This document shows, piece after piece, positions 7,044-15,140 of a DNA stretch of 64,000 nt. The DNA is from Pseudaquabacterium terrae. Lineage in GTDB: Bacteria; Pseudomonadota; Gammaproteobacteria; Burkholderiales; Burkholderiaceae_C. Both the position numbers and the translations under genes were made by a program. The notes beneath the pieces are model-generated. The model made no database searches. It had not been told where the DNA came from and saw only the letters and a program-made list of their open reading frames with translations. Location of the stretch: positions 744,001-808,000 of the forward strand of contig NZ_JABRWJ010000001.1 of the NCBI RefSeq assembly GCF_013266755.1. The letters run 5' to 3'. Positions within the stretch are counted from its first letter, which is position 1. Each line of letters opens with the position of its first letter.

Positions 7044-8981
7044 TCAGCGATGAAGGGCCTGCAACTCCTCGAACGATACGACCTCGCCGGCGATGGCACT
7101 GGCCGCGACGGTGGGCGGGCTGGCGAGCCACACCTGTCCCGGGCCGGAGCGGCCGGGGAAGTTGCGGTTGATCGCGCTGATCGTCACCTCGTCGCTGCGT
7201 GTCGACGAGCCCGGCCCGCAATTGGCGCAGGCGCCGCAGGCCGGTTGCAGCAGCTCGGCGCCGACGGCCTCGAACGCGGCCAGGTAACCGCGCGCGATGC
7301 AGTGCTCACGCACGTCGACGGTGCCGAACTGCAGGTACAGCTTCGTCGTCGGCGCGACGTGCAGGCCGCGCGCGGCGGCCCAGGCGAGCACCGCGTGGTA
7401 GTGGTCGAAGTCTTCGCGCTTGCCGGCTGTGCACGAGCCGCCGTAGGCGATGTCGACGCGCGGCCGTTCGGTGAGCGCGGCCAGCGGCCGGCCGAGGCCG
7501 GGATCGCCGGGCGCCGCGACCATCGGCGTCAGGTCGCTGCAATCCAGCGTGATGGTGTCGGCGTAGCTCGAACCGGCGTCGCTGCGCATCCACGCCTCGA
7601 TCGTGAGCTCCACGCCGCGCCGCTCGCGCAGGAAACGCACCGTCTCGTCGTCGGGCGCGACGATGCCGCTGAAGCCGCCCAGCTCGGCCGTCATGTTGGT
7701 CAGCGTCGCGCGCTCGTCGATGCCGAGCGCGCGCACGACCGGGCCGCAGAACTCGAACACCTTGCCCAGACCCGAGCCGGCGCGGATCGCCGGCAGCGCC
7801 AGCAGGTGCAGCACGATGTCCTTGGCCGTCAGCCCGACCGGCAGCGTGCCGAGAAGCTCGATGCGCAGCGAGGCCGGCACCGTCAGCCGCACCGCGCCGG
7901 TGACCAGGCTGTTGGCCAGGTCGGTCGTGCCGACACCGAAGGCCAGGCAGCCGAGCGCGCCGGAGTGCGGCGTGTGCGAATCGGTGCCGGCGACCACCTG
8001 GCCCGGCAGCGCGTAGCGCTCGGCCATCAGCGCATGCGAGATGCCCTCGGAGCCGCCTTCGGGCAGGTAACCATGGTCGTGCAGACCGAAGCGCGCGGCA
8101 AAGTCGCGGTGCGCGCGCGACAGCGACAACACGCCGTCCACCAAGCCGCCCTGCTGGTGCAGCGGGCTGCGCCCGGCATACGACAGGTGGTCCTCGAACA
8201 TCAGCACGCTGGCCGGCTCGTGCAGCGCCAGCTCGGCGCCGAACTCCTGACCCAACAGGTGAGCGGCCATGCCGGTGTAGTACTCGTGGATGAAGCGCCA
8301 GTCGGCGCGCACGAAGGCGCCGCCGCCGGGCTGCAGCGTCGGCGGCGCGTCGGGCGTTTGCAGCAGGTGGCGCGCGAGGATCTTCTCGGTCAGCGTCAGC
8401 GGCCGGTCGGTCGCGGGTGATGCCGGCTGCAGCACCGTCATGCGGCTGCGCCCGTAGCGCAGCAGGCCGCCCGCACGCAGGATCGCGGCGGCCAGCGCGT
8501 CGCGGCCGGCGACCAGCTCGTCGATGGTGATCGCCTCACCGCGGCGAATGCGCTCGATCAGGCCGAAGTCGGTGCTGGTGAACAACCCCACGTTGTCGGC
8601 GTTCTGCCGGTAGATGCGCTCGAAGCGCTCGGCGATCACCAGCCGGATGCCGGCCTCGCGCTCGGCCACCGGGCTGTGCTCGCGCGACGAGCCCTTGCCG
8701 TAGCGGCTGCCGGCGACCGTGACGCTGAAGCCGCCCGCGCGCACGGCATCGGTGCCGATGGGGCAGCGGTCGCCGGCCTTGAAGCCGACGTAGGGGCAGC
8801 GGCCGAGGCGCTCGTCGAACAGCGTCAGCACGCGGATCGGCGTGATCTCGTCGGTCGAGATGTCGTCGCGCAGCGGACGCGCCGCGTCCAGCGCGAGGTC
8901 CGCGCCGGCGAGCTGGCGCTCGACCAGCAGCGGGTCGGCGCTGAGAAAGAGGATGCGGCCGGGCAGCTCGAGCGTGTGCAT
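7044..8981 (-). CDS. Aconitase-superfamily hydro-lyase, single chain with N-terminal swivel domain
   Basis: 645 residues. Residues about 20-165 are a LeuD/aconitase swivel domain (ISTDEITPIRVL, GSRYGKGSSREHSPVAE, IYRQNADNVGLF). From about 210 onward is the LeuC-like catalytic domain (VVAGTDSHTPHSGALG, NMTAELGGFSGIVAPD, GGSCTAGKREDF, PACGACANCGPG). Cysteines at about 517, 582 and 585 have the spacing that holds a [4Fe-4S] cluster, so it should isomerise a hydroxy-acid by dehydration and rehydration. Domain order is swivel then catalytic, as in AcnB but without the HEAT domain, and unlike AcnA. Whether the substrate is isopropylmalate, homocitrate, methylcitrate or another acid cannot be read here; there is no leuB or prp gene nearby. 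No clear ribosome site before 8981. Confidence 0.85.
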   Translation of the reverse strand: MHTLELPGRILFLSADPLLVERQLAGADLALDAARPLRDDISTDEITPIRVLTLFDERLGRCPYVGFKAGDRCPIGTDAVRAGGFSVTVAGSRYGKGSSREHSPVAEREAGIRLVIAERFERIYRQNADNVGLFTSTDFGLIERIRRGEAITIDELVAGRDALAAAILRAGGLLRYGRSRMTVLQPASPATDRPLTLTEKILARHLLQTPDAPPTLQPGGGAFVRADWRFIHEYYTGMAAHLLGQEFGAELALHEPASVLMFEDHLSYAGRSPLHQQGGLVDGVLSLSRAHRDFAARFGLHDHGYLPEGGSEGISHALMAERYALPGQVVAGTDSHTPHSGALGCLAFGVGTTDLANSLVTGAVRLTVPASLRIELLGTLPVGLTAKDIVLHLLALPAIRAGSGLGKVFEFCGPVVRALGIDERATLTNMTAELGGFSGIVAPDDETVRFLRERRGVELTIEAWMRSDAGSSYADTITLDCSDLTPMVAAPGDPGLGRPLAALTERPRVDIAYGGSCTAGKREDFDHYHAVLAWAAARGLHVAPTTKLYLQFGTVDVREHCIARGYLAAFEAVGAELLQPACGACANCGPGSSTRSDEVTISAINRNFPGRSGPGQVWLASPPTVAASAIAGEVVSFEELQALHR

Positions 8982-9072
8982 CGGCGCAGTCTGCACGCGG
9001 CTGCACGGGCGAGGTAGTGCCCTGCCGGCAACGAGGTCATCGCGGGGGACGAAGGCTGTGGCGGCCGACGAC

Positions 9073-9486
9073 TCAGGACATGTCCGGCGGCCGCCAGCCG
9101 CTGTCGACCAGGCTTTGCAGCGGCGCAAACACCGGCTGCGGCAGCGCATCCCACTCGCACCACTGCCAGCCGAGGCACTTGTCGGGCTCGCAGCGCACCG
9201 GTTCGCCGCTGACCGCGTGCGCCAGCACGAAGAGCGTCAGGTAGTGCCGTGGCGGTGATCCGAAGACATCGCTGGTGTAGGGCCCGCGCGCGAAACGCGC
9301 GGCGGCGAGGCCGGTTTCCTCGGCGAGCTCGCGCGCCGCACAGGCCTCGATCGCCTCGCCGAATTCCAGGTGGCCGCCGGGCAGCGCCCAGTGGCCGGCG
9401 CCGTGCGAACCCTGGCGCTGCCCGAGCAGCACGCGGCCCGCGCGCACCACGATGACGCCGATGCCGACGCGCACCGCTTCGTTCAT
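9073..9486 (-). CDS. Nudix hydrolase
   Basis: 137 residues with a complete Nudix box (GX5EX7REUXEEXGU) in [23 protein letters not shown] at about residues 38-60, which binds Mg2+ and cleaves nucleoside-diphosphate-linked substrates. The rest ([52 protein letters not shown]) resembles NUDT15/MutT-like nucleotide pyrophosphatases. Lies 91 bp upstream of the aconitase-like gene on the same strand. Substrate not determinable. Confidence 0.92.
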   Translation of the reverse strand: MNEAVRVGIGVIVVRAGRVLLGQRQGSHGAGHWALPGGHLEFGEAIEACAARELAEETGLAAARFARGPYTSDVFGSPPRHYLTLFVLAHAVSGEPVRCEPDKCLGWQWCEWDALPQPVFAPLQSLVDSGWRPPDMS

Positions 9487-9518
9487 TCAAGCTCCCCCGC
9501 GCCAGGTGGTCGCGCCCA

Positions 9519-10091
9519 TCAGGGCTTCGCCTGCTGACGCACGAAGTCAGCGGCCATCTCCTGCGCCAGCACGTCCGGCGCCAGCCGGTCGAAGCTGCGC
9601 AGGTCCAGCGTCATTTCGCGCTGCGTGCTGAAGCTCGGCGCACCGATCGACAGCAGCGCGCCGCCGCCGGCGAGATTGCGCACGCGCAGGATCGGCTGCG
9701 CGCGCAGCCGCACGGTCAGCGTGCGCGCCGCCTCGTCGGCGAAGATCGTCGTCTCCAGCAGGCGGTCGCAGCCGGCGTCCTGCGCCCGGTCGAGGATGGA
9801 TTGCACGTTGGCCGGCAGGTCGCGCGATTCGACCGCCAGCGGCAGCCGCACGATGCGCAGCCCGGCCTGCTGCAGCCGGCCGGCGACCTGCGCGTTGAAG
9901 CGGTTGTTGAGCTGGTTCCACGCGGTGTTGGCCTCGTGGTCCTGCAGCGACAGGTTGCGGCCATGGCCGACGACGACGGTGCAGGCCGGCTCGTCCGCCA
10001 CGGCCGGCGCCGCCGGCCATGCGGCCATGCCCGGCGCCGCCGGTAGCGCGGCCAGGGTGAGCATCCAACAGAGCGACACAATCGCGCGCAT
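9519..10091 (-). CDS. Exported protein of unknown function
   Basis: 190 residues starting with a signal-like sequence (MRAIVSLCWMLTLAALPAAPGMAAW, cleavage probably after the Ala-rich VADE region). The mature part has regular alternating strands and helices (ACTVVVGHGRNLSLQDHEANTAWNQLNNRFNAQVAGRL, CDRLLETTIFADEAARTLTVRLRAQPIL) with two cysteines. I do not recognise the family. The ATG at 10091 overlaps the start codon of the divergent oxidoreductase (shared CATG at 10089-10092), so the 5' regions of both genes lie inside each other; a later ATG at 10064 is an alternative start. Confidence 0.75.
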   Translation of the reverse strand: MRAIVSLCWMLTLAALPAAPGMAAWPAAPAVADEPACTVVVGHGRNLSLQDHEANTAWNQLNNRFNAQVAGRLQQAGLRIVRLPLAVESRDLPANVQSILDRAQDAGCDRLLETTIFADEAARTLTVRLRAQPILRVRNLAGGGALLSIGAPSFSTQREMTLDLRSFDRLAPDVLAQEMAADFVRQQAKP

Positions 10092-11109
10092 GGGCGAACA
10101 TTTTGCATGGGGCCTGATCGGCCCGGGCGGCATCGCGCAGCGTTTTGCCGATGCGGTGCAACGGCTGCCGGACAGCCGGCTGGCGATGGTGCAGGGCCGC
10201 GATGCGGCGCGTGCCGCGGCCTTCGCGGCGCAGTGGGTGCGCGAAGACAAGCCCAGCGTGCGCAGCACCGATTCGATCGCCGCGCTGCTCGCCGAGCCCG
10301 GGCTCGACGCGGTGTACATCGCGACACCGCATGCCTTCCACGCCGCGGCGATCGAACAGTGCCTGGCTGCCGGCAAGCCGGTGCTGTGCGAGAAGCCGCT
10401 GGTCACCGATGCGGCCACCGCGGCGCGGCTGGCCGCGCTGGCGCGCGAGCGCGGCGTCTTCCTGATGGAGGCGCTGTGGTCGCGCTTCCTGCCGGCGTAT
10501 CAAACCGTCGGCCAGTGGCTGCGCGAACAGGCGATCGGCCCGCTGCGCGCCATCCAGTCGAGCTTCTGCTTTCACACGCCGTTCGACGCCACGTCGCGCG
10601 CGCACGATCCGGCGCAGGCCGGCGGCGCGCTGCTCGACATCGGGGTCTACAACCTGAGCCTCACGCGCTGGGCGCTGCAACAGGCGGGCATCGACGTCGA
10701 CGAAGCGCCGACCCTGCACGCCCGCGCGCTGAAAGGCCCGACCGGCGTCGACCAGCGCCTGGCGGTGATGCTCGGCTTCGCCGACGGCATCGCCGCGCAG
10801 TTCGTCTGCGGCTTCGACGGCAGCGCCGACAACGGCATGCGCATCTTCGGCCGCGACGGCGTCATCACGCTGCCCGAGCACTTCTGGGAAGCGCGGCGCG
10901 CGCTGCTGCAGCGCAGCGGCGAATCGCCGACGGTGATCGACGCGCCGTTCGGCATCAACGGCTTCGAGTACGAAGTCATCGAGGCGATGCGCTGCATCCG
11001 CGCCGGGGCGATCGAGAGCCCGCTGATGCCGCTGGACGAAACGATCGCGACCCTGCGCTGGATGGATGCGCTGCGCGCGCAGATTGGCGTGCGCTATCCG
11101 TTCGAGTGA
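10090..11109 (+). CDS. Gfo/Idh/MocA family oxidoreductase
   Basis: 339 residues. The N-terminal Rossmann fold begins WGLIGPGGIAQRFADAV, followed by AVYIATPHAFHAAAIEQCLAAGKPVLCEKPLV, where EKP is the family's nicotinamide-binding motif and its Lys takes part in catalysis. The C-terminal alpha/beta domain contains GGALLDIGVYNLSLTRWAL. The closest recognisable type is the dihydrodiol-dehydrogenase-like group acting on sugars or dihydrodiols with NAD(P). Divergent from the exported protein at 10091 with overlapping start codons; convergent with the asparaginase gene, 6 bp away. Confidence 0.9.
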   Translation: MGEHFAWGLIGPGGIAQRFADAVQRLPDSRLAMVQGRDAARAAAFAAQWVREDKPSVRSTDSIAALLAEPGLDAVYIATPHAFHAAAIEQCLAAGKPVLCEKPLVTDAATAARLAALARERGVFLMEALWSRFLPAYQTVGQWLREQAIGPLRAIQSSFCFHTPFDATSRAHDPAQAGGALLDIGVYNLSLTRWALQQAGIDVDEAPTLHARALKGPTGVDQRLAVMLGFADGIAAQFVCGFDGSADNGMRIFGRDGVITLPEHFWEARRALLQRSGESPTVIDAPFGINGFEYEVIEAMRCIRAGAIESPLMPLDETIATLRWMDALRAQIGVRYPFE

Positions 11110-11115
11110 CGGTTG

Positions 11116-12168
11116 TCAGGCCAGCGCCGCCCGCAAGCCCTCGCTCGCCCGCAGCGCACCAACCTCGATGCCGTTCCAGTTCGTCAGCACCGGCGCGCTG
11201 AAGTCCTGCATGAAGGCCCGTTCACCCTCGTCCAGCCGCACCAGCGCCTCGATCACCGCGGCCATCACGACCTCGGCGCCGCGGGCGTTGTTGCCGTCGT
11301 CCATCTTGATCGCTAGCCCCAAGCCCTGCTCGGGCAGCGCGGCGCAGTACATGCCTTCGGCGCCGACCTTGCAGAAGACCCGTTCGCCCAGGCGCTCCAT
11401 CACCCGCGTGTCGAAGCGGCCGCTGCCGGAGACGAAGAACGGCGCGGCCGCCACCGCGGCGCGCAGCCGGCGCGCGGCCGCCGCATGGCCGGGCGCGAGG
11501 CCGTGGCCGGTGGCGATGCGTGCGAAGGCCAGCGCCTGCGCGCGCAGCGGGATCGCGTAGGTCGGGATCGAGCAGCCGTCGGTGCCGGCCGGCGTGGCCG
11601 CCAGGTCCCAGCCGGTGGCCGCCTGCAGCGCGGCGCCGACCTCGCGCATCACCGGGTGCCCGGGCTTCACATAACCACGGAGGTACGCGGCCGGCTCGAC
11701 GCCGGCGGCGCGCGCCATCAGGCAACCGACGCAGACGAAGCCCGAGTGCTTGCCGGAGCAGTTGTTGTGCAGCGCGCTCGGCGTCTCGCCGCGAGCGGCG
11801 AGCGCCCGTGTGGCCGCCTCGTCGTAGGGCCAGTGCGCACCGCACTCCAGTGCGCCGGCGTCCAGCCCGGCCTTGTTCAGCATGCTCCGCGCCGTCTCGG
11901 CATGGCGCGGCTCGCCGCGGTGCGAGGCACAGGCCAGTGCGAGCTCCTCGTCGGACAGGCCGAAGGTGTCGGCCGCGCCGCTGGCCACCAGCGGCAGTGC
12001 CTGCAGCACCTTGACCGCCGAGCGCGGGAACACCGGCCGCTCGATGTCGCCGAGCGCGCAGCGCAGCGTGCCGTCGGCATCGACCACCGCCAGCGCGCCG
12101 CGGTGGAAGGATTCGATCGCGCCGCCGCGCAGCACGTGGACCAGGTCGGGGTTCGTCGTGAAGCTCAT
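11116..12168 (-). CDS. L-asparaginase, type II thermolabile (AnsA/Rhizobium-type) family
   Basis: 350 residues of the PF06089 asparaginase family, distinct from the E. coli AnsA/AnsB fold. It hydrolyses L-asparagine to aspartate and ammonia. The candidate SxxK catalytic pair is FPRSAVKVLQ at about residues 49-58, and the conserved NNCSGKHSGF and KMDDGNNARGAEV segments are present, with VKPGHPVMREV between them. No signal peptide, so cytosolic. ATG at 12168 fits the family start. Nothing nearby indicates a dedicated asparagine uptake system. Confidence 0.9.
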   Translation of the reverse strand: MSFTTNPDLVHVLRGGAIESFHRGALAVVDADGTLRCALGDIERPVFPRSAVKVLQALPLVASGAADTFGLSDEELALACASHRGEPRHAETARSMLNKAGLDAGALECGAHWPYDEAATRALAARGETPSALHNNCSGKHSGFVCVGCLMARAAGVEPAAYLRGYVKPGHPVMREVGAALQAATGWDLAATPAGTDGCSIPTYAIPLRAQALAFARIATGHGLAPGHAAAARRLRAAVAAAPFFVSGSGRFDTRVMERLGERVFCKVGAEGMYCAALPEQGLGLAIKMDDGNNARGAEVVMAAVIEALVRLDEGERAFMQDFSAPVLTNWNGIEVGALRASEGLRAALA

Positions 12169-12211
12169 GGACCGACTGTAGTCGCGGCGGGCGGCTGGCG
12201 AGAATGCGCCG

Positions 12212-13093
12212 ATGCCCTTGACCGCCCTCGCACTGGTGCTCGTCGCCGCGCTGCTGCACGCCGCCTGGAACATCGTCGCGAAGAAGATCAACGCCGGTCC
12301 GCACTTTCCGCTGCTGAGCTCGGTGTTCATCGTGCTGCTGTGGTCGCCGCTCGGGCTGTGGCTCGCGATCGACGCGCTGCCGCGCTGGGGCCTCGCCGAG
12401 TGGTCGCTGCTGCTGGCCAGCGCGGTCGCGAACCTGGTGTACATCCGGGCGCTGCTGGCCGGCTACCGGGCCGCCGAGTTGACCGTCGTCTACCCGGTGG
12501 CGCGCGGCACCGGGCCGCTGGTCAGCAGTTTCGCGGCGGTGCTGGTGCTCGGCGAGACGCTGGGCGCGCAGGGCATCGCCGGCGTGCTCGGTATCACCGC
12601 CGGCGTGTTCCTGATTGCCGGGGGCCCCAGGCTGTGGAGCGCGGCGCACGATCCGGCGCAGCGACAGCGCGTGCGCGCGGGCCTGGCCTGGGGCGGCTTC
12701 ACCGGCCTGGCGATCGCCACCTACACGGTGATCGACGCCTATGCGGTCAAGGTGCTGCTGATCTCGCCGATGCTGGTCTGCTGGATCGGCAACCTGTTGC
12801 GGATCCACCTGCTGCTGCCCACCGCGTGGGCCGACCGGGCGGGCCTGGCGCGCGAGACGCGGGCCTCCTGGCGGGCCGTGCTGCTGGTGGCCGCGCTCAG
12901 CCCGCTGAGCTACCTGCTGGTGCTGTATGCCGTGCAGCAGGCGCCGCTGTCGCTCGTCGCGCCGGCGCGCGAGGTGTCGATGCTGTTCGCCGCGCTGATC
13001 GGCGGCCGCCTGCTCGGCGAGAGCGACCGCGGGCTGCGCCTGCTCGGCGCCGCCTGCATCGCCGGCGGCGTGATCGCGCTGGCGACGGCCTGA
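12212..13093 (+). CDS. DMT/EamA family transporter
   Basis: 293 residues with ten predicted membrane helices in two EamA repeats. The first begins LTALALVLVAALLHAAWNIVAKK; conserved features include YPVARGTGPLVSSFAAVLVLGETL at the end of repeat one and APAREVSMLFAALIGGRLLGE in repeat two. Inner-membrane exporter of the drug/metabolite superfamily with no assignable substrate. Divergent from the asparaginase gene (43 bp) and convergent with the gene at 13097 (3 bp). Confidence 0.9.
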   Translation: MPLTALALVLVAALLHAAWNIVAKKINAGPHFPLLSSVFIVLLWSPLGLWLAIDALPRWGLAEWSLLLASAVANLVYIRALLAGYRAAELTVVYPVARGTGPLVSSFAAVLVLGETLGAQGIAGVLGITAGVFLIAGGPRLWSAAHDPAQRQRVRAGLAWGGFTGLAIATYTVIDAYAVKVLLISPMLVCWIGNLLRIHLLLPTAWADRAGLARETRASWRAVLLVAALSPLSYLLVLYAVQQAPLSLVAPAREVSMLFAALIGGRLLGESDRGLRLLGAACIAGGVIALATA

Positions 13094-13096
13094 GCG

Positions 13097-13534
13097 TCAG
13101 TCCTCGGCCTGCAGCCGCAACGAGCGCCCGGCAACGACGAAGCGATAACGCCCGCGCCCGGTGCGCTCGATGCGCAGCGCACCGCCCCGCTCGGCCAGGC
13201 GCCGCTGCAGCAGCAGCAGGCGCACGTCGACGTTGTCCTTGACGTCGGGCAGGCCGAGCTCGTCGGCGGCCAGCCGCAGCTCACGCGTCGTGAAGTCGGC
13301 TTGGGCCGTGTCGGCGTGGCGGCGCGCGAGCTTCCAGCAAATCGCGCCGGCGACACCCTTGATCAAGTACTCGCCGTCGATGAAGACGCTGCGGTCGCGG
13401 GCGAAGAAGCGCAGGCTCAGCGGCGGGGGCGGGGCCGGCGGCGGCGCGGTCGGGATGCGGATCTGCCAGGCGGTGGTCGGCAGCACCACCGGCAGCGGCG
13501 CAACGGAGCGGAAGAAGATCGGCAGCGGGTTCAT
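13097..13534 (-). CDS. Hypothetical protein with a likely C-terminal winged-helix domain
   Basis: 145 residues. The first ~40 are proline-rich (IPTAPPPAPPPPL). The rest (RSVFIDGEYLIKGVAGAICWKLARRHADTAQADFTTRELRLAADELGLPDVKDNVDVRLLLLQRRLAERGGALRIERTGRGRYRF) has the helix-helix-helix-hairpin order of an OmpR-like winged helix, which would make it a DNA- or ligand-binding regulator without a receiver domain. This is a fold guess from pattern only. The upstream 136 bp shared with the divergent diguanylate cyclase contains an inverted repeat at 13592-13609 that it might bind. Confidence 0.65.
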   Translation of the reverse strand: MNPLPIFFRSVAPLPVVLPTTAWQIRIPTAPPPAPPPPLSLRFFARDRSVFIDGEYLIKGVAGAICWKLARRHADTAQADFTTRELRLAADELGLPDVKDNVDVRLLLLQRRLAERGGALRIERTGRGRYRFVVAGRSLRLQAED

Positions 13535-13591
13535 GCGTCGCAGTGTGCGCGGCGCCGCGCCGCGCGTCATCGCCCGGCTCGAGGTTCGGCC

Positions 13592-13609
13592 ATGGCCCGT
13601 TCGGGCCAT
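13592..13609. promoter_or_regulatory. 18-bp inverted repeat between divergent genes
   Basis: The sequence is ATGGCCCG, then TT, then CGGGCCAT: eight matched pairs around a two-base centre. It lies 57 bp from the start of the winged-helix gene (13534) and 61 bp from the start of the diguanylate cyclase gene (13671), about midway in their shared region. That position suits an operator controlling both. A transcript hairpin is possible but no T-run follows, so a terminator is unlikely. Function inferred from position only. Confidence 0.4.
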
Positions 13610-13670
13610 CCGCGCCGCGGAGGGCATGCGAGACTGCGCGGCGTCCCCCGCCAGACCCCAGCCCGACACC

Positions 13671-15134
13671 ATGCCGACTTCCCCGCTGAACGACCAGGAT
13701 CTGGCCCAGATGTTCGAGCTGGCGCCGGTGTCGTTGTGGCTGGAGGACTTCAGCGGCGTGGCGACCCTGTTCCAGCGCTGGCGCGCCGAGGGCGTGCGCG
13801 ACCTGCGCGCCTTCCTGCGCGCCGACCGCGCCCGGGTGCGCGAGTGCACGCGTGCGATCTTGGTGCTGCAGGTCAACCGCCGCACGCTGGAGCTCTTCGG
13901 CGCCGCCGACCTGGCGCAGCTGATGGGCAGCCTGGATCGCGTGTTCCGCGACGACATGCTCGATCACCATATCGAGGAGCTGGTACAGCTGTGGAACGGG
14001 GCGCTGGCCTACGGCAGCCACACCGTCAACTACTCGCTCGACGGCCGCCGCCTGGACGTCGCGCTGCAGGTGCGCGTGCTGCCCGGTCACGAGCAGGACT
14101 GGCGCCGCGTGCTGCTGTCGCTGGAGGACCTGTCGGCGCGCGAGCAGGCGCGCCGCGCGCTGGAGCGCAGCGAGCGTTATGCGCTGGGCCTGTTCGAGCA
14201 CTCGCCGGTGTCGCTGTGGGTCGAGGACTTCAGCCAGGTCAAGCGCCTGATCGATGAGCTGCGCGAGCGCGGCATCACCGACTTCCGCGTCTTCACCGAC
14301 GTGCATCCCGAGTTCGTCGAGCGCTGCATGGCCGAGATCCGGGTGGTCGACGTCAACCGGCAGACGCTGACGATGTTCCGCGCCCCGGACAAGGCGACGC
14401 TGCTGCAGCGCCTGCCCGACATCTTCCGCGACGAGATGCAGCGGCCCTTCACCGAGCAGCTGATCGAGCTGTGGCAGGGCAAGCTGTTCCAGCAGCGTGA
14501 GACGGTCAACTACGCGCTCGACGGCGAGATGCTGCACGTGCACCTGCAGTTCGCGGTGCTGCCGGGGCACGAGGACGACTGGTCGCTGGTGCAGGTGTCG
14601 CTGACCGACATCACCGCGCGCAAGAAGGCCGAGAGTTACCTCGAGTTCCTCGGCAAGCACGATGCGCTGACCAAGCTGCGCAACCGCTCGTTCTTCGACG
14701 ACGAGCTGAACCGGCTCGAACGCAAGGGCGTGCAGCCGGTGGCGCTGGTGGTGATCGACCTGAACGGGCTGAAGCAGGTCAACGACGAGCGCGGCCACCG
14801 CGCCGGCGACGCGGTGCTGCGCCGCGCCGGCGAGGTGCTGGCCAAGGCGGTCGAGGCGCCGGCCACCGCCGCGCGCATCGGCGGCGATGAATTCGCGCTG
14901 CTGATCCCGGGCGGCGATGCGCACGCGGCGGAGCTGCTGGTCGCGCAGATCCACGAGCTGGTCGAGCTGAACAACCAGTTCCACAGCGGCGAGCCGCTGG
15001 GCCTGTCGATCGGCGTCGCGGTCTCGGAACCGGGTGAACGGCTGGAGGCCGCGCTGCACCGGGCCGACAAGCTGATGTATGCGCAGAAGAAGGACTTTCA
15101 CGCGCAGGCCGAGCACGACCGCCGAAGAAGCTGA
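13671..15134 (+). CDS. Diguanylate cyclase with duplicated N-terminal sensor domains
   Basis: 487 residues. Two tandem PAS-like sensor units of about 140 residues (roughly 10-150 and 155-300) are clear copies: ELAPVSLWLEDFSGV against EHSPVSLWVEDFSQV, then FRDDM against FRDEM, VNYSLDGRRLDV against VNYALDGEMLHV, and VLPGHEQDW against VLPGHEDDW. A GGDEF domain follows with an intact GGDEF signature at about 404-408, so it should make cyclic di-GMP. The product-inhibition I-site (RxxD five residues before GGDEF) is absent: the position reads EAPAT. No transmembrane segment, so the signal is sensed in the cytoplasm. ATG at 13671 is the first codon matching the sensor start. Confidence 0.92.
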   Translation: MPTSPLNDQDLAQMFELAPVSLWLEDFSGVATLFQRWRAEGVRDLRAFLRADRARVRECTRAILVLQVNRRTLELFGAADLAQLMGSLDRVFRDDMLDHHIEELVQLWNGALAYGSHTVNYSLDGRRLDVALQVRVLPGHEQDWRRVLLSLEDLSAREQARRALERSERYALGLFEHSPVSLWVEDFSQVKRLIDELRERGITDFRVFTDVHPEFVERCMAEIRVVDVNRQTLTMFRAPDKATLLQRLPDIFRDEMQRPFTEQLIELWQGKLFQQRETVNYALDGEMLHVHLQFAVLPGHEDDWSLVQVSLTDITARKKAESYLEFLGKHDALTKLRNRSFFDDELNRLERKGVQPVALVVIDLNGLKQVNDERGHRAGDAVLRRAGEVLAKAVEAPATAARIGGDEFALLIPGGDAHAAELLVAQIHELVELNNQFHSGEPLGLSIGVAVSEPGERLEAALHRADKLMYAQKKDFHAQAEHDRRRS

Positions 15135-15140
15135 GCGCCG

